Source of the DNA: Nomia melanderi
Lineage: Eukaryota; Arthropoda; Insecta; Hymenoptera; Halictidae
DNA: 64,000 bases
NCBI RefSeq assembly: GCF_051020985.1
Contig: NC_135010.1
Coordinates: 14,196,001-14,260,000 of the forward strand
Reading direction: 5' to 3'
This document shows positions 57,231-64,000 of this stretch, piece after piece. Numbering within the stretch: position 1 is the first letter of the stretch; every line of letters starts with the position of its first letter. The translations under genes were made by a program, and so were the position numbers. The notes beneath the pieces were generated by a model. That model worked only from the letters and a program-made list of their open reading frames with translations. It searched no databases and had not been told where the DNA came from.

Positions 57231-60200
57231 CCGCGCGACGCACGGTCGATTTCGTTTTGTCCCGTGTCGCCGCGCACGCCGCGCGTAATCCATGGCTCGT
57301 CGGATCGATCGCGATCGCAGTTTAGATTGCCGCCGGGAAACATTCCCGGCCGCGGCCCCTAAATCATTCGGCACGCCCTTTGTACAAGATCGAAGAAACG
57401 GGATTCGATAGCGAAGCGTTTTCGCGACCGAGTCAGCTGCAGCTATCGGGATGGTCCCGCGAAGATTTACGCGCGCGCGCGCGAGCGCGGGCGGACCGGT
57501 TGCGAGCGTGTGCAAGATACGCGCCCTTAACGCCACTATAATGGACTTGCAAACTACTCAACGCGCGGGTAACCCGGCTAACTTAGTACGGTTTCAAAGC
57601 CGATGCTCTATACCAACTATAGGACACTTGCGAGCTACGAATCCGTAGGACGGCGCCAAGTGCTGACTATCGCGTATTAGGGGAACTAAACTGCGTTAGC
57701 GAAACTCGTTAGTCGTCCGCCCCCGCCGACGCCGATACGGCCCCGCCGGATTCACCCGACAATGGGAGGTAAGCGGGGAAATTAACGACAATTAAAATCG
57801 CTCGATGAAAAGGGGTAGGGGGCGGGAGGGAGGGACCGGGCTTTTACGCGGCGAAAGGTAATCGCCAACGATGGCGGACAAAGAACTCGCTTTACGCGTC
57901 TGTTCTTTGACGATCGAAATCAATTACTCGGACAAATTGTAACGACCATCCCCCGCGGGCGGCCGGGCAGAGATAAAAATTAAATTTCCCGCTTTCGTTT
58001 CACGCGGTCGGGCGACCGGAATTTATTTCTCCCCCCATTTTTTTCCCCTCGCCCGGCCCCGTTGCGCGATTTTTTCCATTCGTCGCCGAACGACGATCGT
58101 GTATTATTAATACGCGATAATTGCGCGGGAATCCGGCGATAAGCCGATGAAAATCGTCCGGGTCCCCCGGCCGGGACAAGAACCGAGGCTCCGGTGACTT
58201 TAACGATCATAGATAAACCTAATGACCCGTGCTAATTAGAAGCAAAGACCATTATCGGCCCTCTCCACGCGGCAAAAACGAATTTGTCGGCCGCGCGCAT
58301 CTATTACCGATTCTGTTTGCTCGCACCGATCGTAACGTAGATCAACGGTATGGATGAGTGGACGGTGGATCGGGGACGGGGCCGGCCCCGTTCATTTGCA
58401 TATTCTCCGCCGCTTCTTTCTCCCGGTTTAACGCGGAATGGAATCATCTTTATTGATAACCGGGCGTTACGGTTTTTAAGCCGCGGGGAAAAAGTTCTCG
58501 TACGTTCTCGAATCAGTGTTCAGCAACCGAGGATTCCGGGGGATCGTTGTTTTCAAGCTATTCGCCGCGATCGCGCGCTGGGGATCGGCGATTCCGCGCG
58601 AAAGCCAAAAATGAGTGTAACAATATTCCAAGCCGTGAAAGCATCAAGACTGCTATCCGATCGGTGGCCGTTCGAAATTTCTGGTCTCGTTCCCTTCGAG
58701 TCTCCCGAGGCCCCGAATCGGATGGCTCTTAAGCGTAGAGATTCACTGAAACGGACTAATTGTTACTTAGGGTCGTAGTTCGGATGGCTGCGGTAGAAAC
58801 ATACGATCTACGGTGTTCCGGCTTAATCATTCGCTACTTAGTCCAGAGTTATCTCTCCCGCCCGTTGGCCGAACTTTCCTCCTACGGCGTCGGCTCCCCG
58901 GGGAACTTGGCGACCCCGATGCCCCCAGATAAACTTAATGGATCCGGGGCTAATTAGGCCGGAAAGTCCGGGCGAGGCGGAGGCATCACCCGTTACCTTT
59001 CGCGGTCCACGAATAATTTCGACGGCTACTTCCTGTCGCAGGAGAGCCCCAGGAGATGAAGCGATTCACCGACCAACGTCATTTACGCGAATCCCGCATC
59101 CTGGACCGTCGTCGGACCGGCGCCGTCAACTAGTTTGCCCGAACTATCGCCGAGGAGCGTGCATTTCCGGCTGAAGAACGCCTTCCGTCACGCGGAAGCT
59201 ACCACCTATCGATCGGCACCGTCGATCGCTCGGATCATCCTCAGCAGGTGATTCTTCCCAGACTTCCATAACACTCGTCGCTCTTCCCTCGAAACTTGGA
59301 TGATCTCGGAGGATTGTCCGGTTCGTTTGAAATTATTGAACGATAACATTGAAATTTCTGCCAACATTATCATTCGAGATCGACGTTATCGGTGACTTCT
59401 CTCGCGACGAGACGTCTCGAAAATCTTAAGCGTTTTCCCATAGAGTTTGTCTTTTGTAGCAAAGAAAAGTAGAGATACTTATGAATTGTTTGCAACGTTT
59501 GCGTTACATCAACTTAGTTGCCTTATTAAACATTTTTATTCCACATCGGTTGTCTTGTATGTTACGATTGTTCTTTAGTCATTCACCAGTGGCTCATGGC
59601 GCTTGACGCGTTAATCGACCGATCTTTTCTGATTTCAGAGCGTCGTCGTGCGATTCGACGTGTACCTCGGAACGACGGGCCGAGGAACGAGAAACGGAAG
59701 GGATCCGGACGAGCAACACCGTCGAACGAAATCAGCGTGCTCGCGGACGAGAAAGGGTCGCCGCGGTTGAATTCGACGTTCGAAAACAACCAGAGGGGGA
59801 AAAAAGAACGCTCCGTTTCCCCGGCTCCTCTTCGTTTTCTCTCGCTGCGCCCGGCCCGAAAATGTCGGGGCGCGCGATAAACGTAACCGCCCGCGTGCCC
59901 GAAGTGCCACGAGGAAAAATATCGTGGCCGAATCGAATTTAAGTCCCGCGCGTCCGTCCCGTGCAAACCGCCGCTCGCCGGGGCGCGGTTTTTCCCGGCG
60001 GCGCGCACTCCACTAACTTTAATTTTCCCCCCGAAGTGCTCGCCGCTCGCGGATCATTTGAGCGAGCCGGAAATTAAAACGGACGTTCGAATGATCGTCT
60101 AATCGCACGGCCGATTCACCCCGTGCTTTTTGATTTTCCCTTCCAATATCGCGCTCCCCGGGGGCGGCCGCCGCCGGAGAGGACGTCGCGGATATTAGTT

Positions 60201-61536
60201 CCCCGTGACAAACGGCTCGCAGAAACCCAGGGACTTTCATTTTTGTTTCCGAATCCGAGGGAAGCGGGAGAAGCCGAGCGGAGGAGTCGGACGTCGTAAA
60301 CCTTCCCCGTGAGCACGTGCGGATCGTTACAGCGCCACGTGGACGCGCGGCGATTCCGTTTTACGGGATCGCGGAAAGAAAGACTCGACCCGGACGATCC
60401 CGAGACCTTGTAATAGGATTCCCGGGATCAACGGGTCTCTCTAGGTGTCGGTGTCTTCGAGGCGGGACACGTAATTGCGCGGCCGACGGATTCGGCCGAT
60501 TTCCAAAGATTCTCGTCTTCGTACAATAGAACCGTGACTCCGCTCCCGGAAGCTACGATTTATTTATTCGTTTAATCTCTCGACCGAACAGCTAGCACTT
60601 GAACGCAATATTTCTTTCCCGCGAAACTTTAACGAAAGGATCGCGTGTCGCGACGATCGACAGCGCTGAAATATTCAACGATTAAAGTACGCCCGCCTCG
60701 AGGAACGCGACCGAACGTTCAGAGTCACGAATGAATCCGGCGCGGAAGGTGCTCCTCGGTTTTCGACGGCTCGTTGCAGCGTGCGACGGGGACGCGTCCA
60801 GGACGCTCTTTGTACAAAGTATTCCTTGTATCCCCGGTGCGGAGCGTGTACAATCTGCCACCGATCGATCGAGACGCCGAGCGTACGAGCGTGTCGTCTT
60901 TAAACACTTCGGAACGGAGAGGTCTGGCCCGGAGGGTCTCGGAGGAGGAATCAGCGTTATTACACCGAGCGTTCGGTACTTTAATTAACGGAACTCGCGA
61001 CGAGGCGTCGCCGTAAGAATCGTAACGCCTCGGCAAAGTCCCGTGTAATTACATTTCCGGCCGCGTCGCCGTCGAATCGTGATATCGGCCTCGATTGGCC
61101 CGGCCGGGGCGATTGCGAAAAAGGAACGGAGAGACCGGCGAGTGACGCCCGCGGAGAACAAGGCGCGTCGATAATAATCAACGCGGGGACACCGATCGCC
61201 GAGACTTTTACCGGAAGTCTCGAATCGGATGCAGATCCGCGAGTCACGATCGTTCGGCGTTTCGCAGGCGCGACAAGTATATTCCGCTGGATCGCGGGCA
61301 ATTCGGTTAAACGAACGCTTCCGTCAACAACGCGGAGCAATTCGGGAACGAAGCTGTGCCGCCTCGCGTCGACTTCGATCGGTGTGGACACGCACGCGCC
61401 AAACTTTTTACATTTTTAGAGGTATAAACGATCACCGTATAAATAGTTGCCGTACGAACGAGCGAACAAAGTGTTCCCAAGCGTTCTCCCGCGGGAGAGA
61501 GGAGAGAGGATGTACTTAAACCACTCCTAACTACAC

Positions 61537-61586
61537 GAACACAAACACACGTACATACACACATATATACACTGACACACACACCA
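61537..61586 (+). repeat. CA-rich simple repeat
   Basis: ACACAAACACACG, ATACACACATATA and GACACACACACC phrases form an imperfect CA tract. Confidence 0.85.
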
Positions 61587-63326
61587 AAGACTTTTTCAAA
61601 CGAGATGAATATACCATGGTAGCGTATGATGTCCGTGCAAGCTTACTAGTGCCGCCGTGCTTTTCCGTTACGAGTTCATTTCACGTCGCTCGTACCCATC
61701 GAACGATTTGTATGAAAGTCATCGTAAGTCATCGACGGCTCGGCGTTCCGTTCGGTGCGGGCTCGCGTCCCCGGAAACCGACGCTGTTATATAAGCGACG
61801 CACACTCGAGCACCGAACACGATCCCCGCCGAAACTGAGGAACGACGAAGAGATTCGGGAAAATTGGGGAGGAGGGAGAAATCGCGGAGTGCCGGGTGCG
61901 CCGAGCGGAACGATGGGCCTAGTCATAGCGAAGAAAAGAGGAATGTATTTTATGATATTTTACGCATAAAACGAACGTAAATCGAATATAGCGATTAGTC
62001 CAAGGTAATCTTAAGTAGAAGTGTATAAAACGAGGACACGAGGTGCATCGCGTCGCACGGTCCAAGTAAGGGTTGGCGAGGGCGAACGTGTCGATTTTTT
62101 CCGAGCAAACCGAACGGGCCCTCGAACGACGATCGGCCGCTGACGGCCGTACCAAATGTTAATTAATAGTTAATTCACCGGTGGACGATCCGTCGATCGT
62201 CATCGTTCACGCCGCCCCGCCGGTCGGCCCGGCGCGAGGGTCGCCGGCGGGCGGGACGGGACGCGACCAATCTTTTCGTTTACGTCGAGATCGAGATCAT
62301 CACCGAGCCGTGTGAATCGCCCCCGACACGGATCAAACCACTAAGCGCTACTGTAAAATATTGTATATTGTTTCGCGTTATTTATTTTCCAATGTTTCTG
62401 ATAGGAGACGCGTTTTTACCATACTTCAAGAGGGTTACCGCGTAACGTTATAGCGACACGACGCTCGTTCTGGTCCGCGGTGCTGTGCCTAGTCGTTGCG
62501 ACGAGCAGGCGAACCGAAACGACCCTTTCCTTTATCATTTACCTAGGCGAAGACCGGCGAACGAGTCGAGCCGGTTGAACTTTTCCGATCGAAATCAAGA
62601 ATCTCTTGGCCGCGACAGCGTCTGTCACCGGTCTGGAATCGTGTCGCTACGAATTCGTTAAATTCCGTCGCGAGGCCAATTCCTAGACCAGCCGATCAAC
62701 TTTGTCGGAACACGGTGCGCTCGCGCAGAGTGTCACCAAGACAGTTCACGGCGGACCAGTCGGATTTAATAATGTTTATAAACTTCAACGTATTTCCAGC
62801 AGCTTTCGCAGTGTGTAAACTAACCGGGAGAAAAACCGACGCGAATCTAAATAGTCTAGGTGAGATTTAAGAGCGTTCAGCTTGCGTACTGTGTTAAACA
62901 GATTAATACGGACGTGCCGTCCGCCCTCGGAAGTGTGTCGGCGTGCGACCGGAAACGCGCAGTAGAGGCGTAACGGGCGAGCTTCGCCTTGTTCTTGGTA
63001 GTTGGCTAACGATCATCATTCGAGAGGATGCGCGGAAAGAGGGTGCGAAAACGGAAGAGGGCTGACCGAGCGATTCGTTTTGTACGATGCGTGACGGCGA
63101 ACGATCGCCAGTTCCAACGATAGTCTAATAGCGAAACGAACTGCACTATGGATCGTAAAGGCTAAACTCTAGCAGCACGAAGTACGTTAAAACGAAGTTA
63201 ATAGCGAAAATTGTTGTAAGGGAAAACGAACGCTGCAATTATTAACGAAAGCATAAGCCGCTGTTGATGTTTCCTAAAAAGAAAACTGAAAGATAAAATG
63301 AGACACGTGGTCTTCGGATTTCATTC

Positions 63327-63364
63327 GGAGAGGGTGAGTGAGAGAGGGTGAGAGAGAGAGTGAG
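63327..63364 (+). repeat. GA/GTGA-rich tract
   Basis: Imperfect GAGAGGGTGA units followed by a GA run in the UTR-like segment. Confidence 0.85.
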
Positions 63365-63862
63365 TTGGTACAGAGTAGGTACCAGAGATTCAGGAGTGTG
63401 TTACGACCAGTACCAATTATTCGACATCCCCGATAAAAAAACCAGATGAAACATAGTTTATGTGAGACACCGAGATTTCTATTAAATTCCATTTAAAGTC
63501 GCGCACTGAGATGATGACACGAATTCGCAGCGAGTTACTTATATAAACGAGATGCCTAGTCAACGTGTGTACGTGCTCCCGAGGATTTAGTTTCGATCCT
63601 GCGTTCTAAAGGTCGGATTAACATTATTTGTTTCGTGATTCGTGTCGTGTGTACATCGAAAGGAAAACGGACGAAATATTTAACAGGTTTGGAGCAACGG
63701 TACACGCGAGAACATTTATGTAATGCTGACGAACGTTACTTGCGATTTGGTATGTGACGAACGTAAGACACGAAGAATATTTTATTCTAGTCGTATCTTT
63801 CATGCTTTGCCAAGTAAAAATAATATAATTCCTGTGTTAAGTGTAATAGTCAATTATGTTTT

Positions 63863-63868
63863 AATAAA
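63863..63868 (+). terminator. Candidate poly(A) signal AATAAA
   Basis: AATAAA lies in an AT-rich context, followed 25-45 bp later by the T-rich TTGCTTTCCCTGTTT, as expected of a cleavage-site downstream element. It fits the UTR-like composition of the preceding 2 kb, but no transcript is assigned. Confidence 0.35.
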
Positions 63869-64000
63869 ATCTGCCAAGATTCTTGTCAGCCCTTTGCTTT
63901 CCCTGTTTACGAACTCGGATGGAAACTAATTAGGTGTAATGAGAGGAGGAAGTTTTATGTTAAAAATATATATATATATATTTGTATGAAACTCTCCTTA

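Larger units (their letters stand above)
41206..61400. other. Stretch without a recognised gene
   Basis: No exon here could be supported. GC-rich DNA gives many overlapping open frames, none with a recognisable domain. A few candidates worth a computed check are listed as findings: the signal-peptide-like frame at 46690, minus-strand frame 52186-52761, the island at 53625-53860, and the Ser-rich interval ending at a strong donor at 56397. The clear contents are microsatellites, several MITEs, one TA-flanked inverted-repeat element, a duplicated hairpin motif and an 87-bp tandem repeat. Confidence 0.5.
61400..63990 (+). other. UTR-like transcribed-looking segment of unknown owner
   Basis: Compared with the preceding 20 kb, GC falls and in-frame stops become dense on both strands. 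Motifs typical of 3' UTRs appear: a CA-rich tract at 61537-61586, TGTAAAATATTGTATATTG near 62351, the AU-rich nonamer TTATTTATT at 62378, and AATAAA at 63863 followed by a T-rich stretch. No coding exon ending just upstream could be identified. It may be the 3' UTR of a gene whose last coding exon I missed, a long extension of the vn transcript, or a non-coding RNA. Strand is inferred from the AATAAA only. Confidence 0.3.

Noticed and set aside
61438..61800. TATA-box-like TATAAATAG (61438) and TATATAAG (61787)
   Set aside because: No initiator or coding start at the expected distance, and the surroundings are generally AT-rich.
1..64000. CRISPR arrays, prokaryotic operons or phage modules
   Set aside because: No regularly spaced repeats of that type, no ribosome binding sites or gene packing, and the spliced gene and repeat content show a eukaryotic genome.

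Overview
This is eukaryotic, intron-rich, mostly non-coding DNA, most likely from an insect and probably a hymenopteran. The reasons are very frequent CpG with no sign of depletion, long GC-rich non-coding stretches broken by short AT-rich islands, many (GA)n/(CT)n microsatellites, and small inverted-repeat transposons flanked by TTAA. There are no operons, Shine-Dalgarno sites or dense ORFs. Most open frames of 60-300 codons overlap each other on several strands and are what GC-rich non-coding DNA gives by chance, so I do not annotate them as genes.

One gene can be supported. Two plus-strand exons, 14168-14276 and 37944-38070, splice in frame into a complete six-cysteine EGF-like domain followed by a 31-residue tail and a stop. 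The cysteine spacing (6-5-10-1-8), the phase-2 intron between cysteines 4 and 5, and the lack of a transmembrane segment after the domain point to a secreted ErbB/EGFR ligand. The best match by architecture is the insect neuregulin-like ligand Vein (vn). The 5' part of the gene, including any Ig domain and signal peptide, was not found here and probably lies left of the window. The intron between the two exons is 23.7 kb.

Layout: 1-14167 has no recognised exon and may be an upstream intron. 14168-38070 holds the two exons and the long intron. From 38071 to about 41.2 kb is a likely 3' UTR, rich in GA, TTC and TA repeats, with an AU-rich element and a plausible poly(A) signal. From 41.2 to about 61.4 kb I see no gene, only repeats and transposon remnants. 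From 61.4 to 63.9 kb the composition becomes UTR-like, with an AATAAA near 63.86 kb, but I could not find a coding exon that owns it.

The most notable feature outside the gene is a set of about 13 short elements (80-375 bp) with TTAA target sites and CCCTTTGC-like ends. They resemble non-autonomous piggyBac-type MITEs. Most carry a small palindrome about 14-19 bp inside one end, and its sequence differs between copies while its pairing is kept. One copy is nested inside a TA-flanked element with ACAGGGTG-type ends. A second item of interest is a duplicated hairpin motif, about 600 bp apart, at 48.9 and 49.5 kb.
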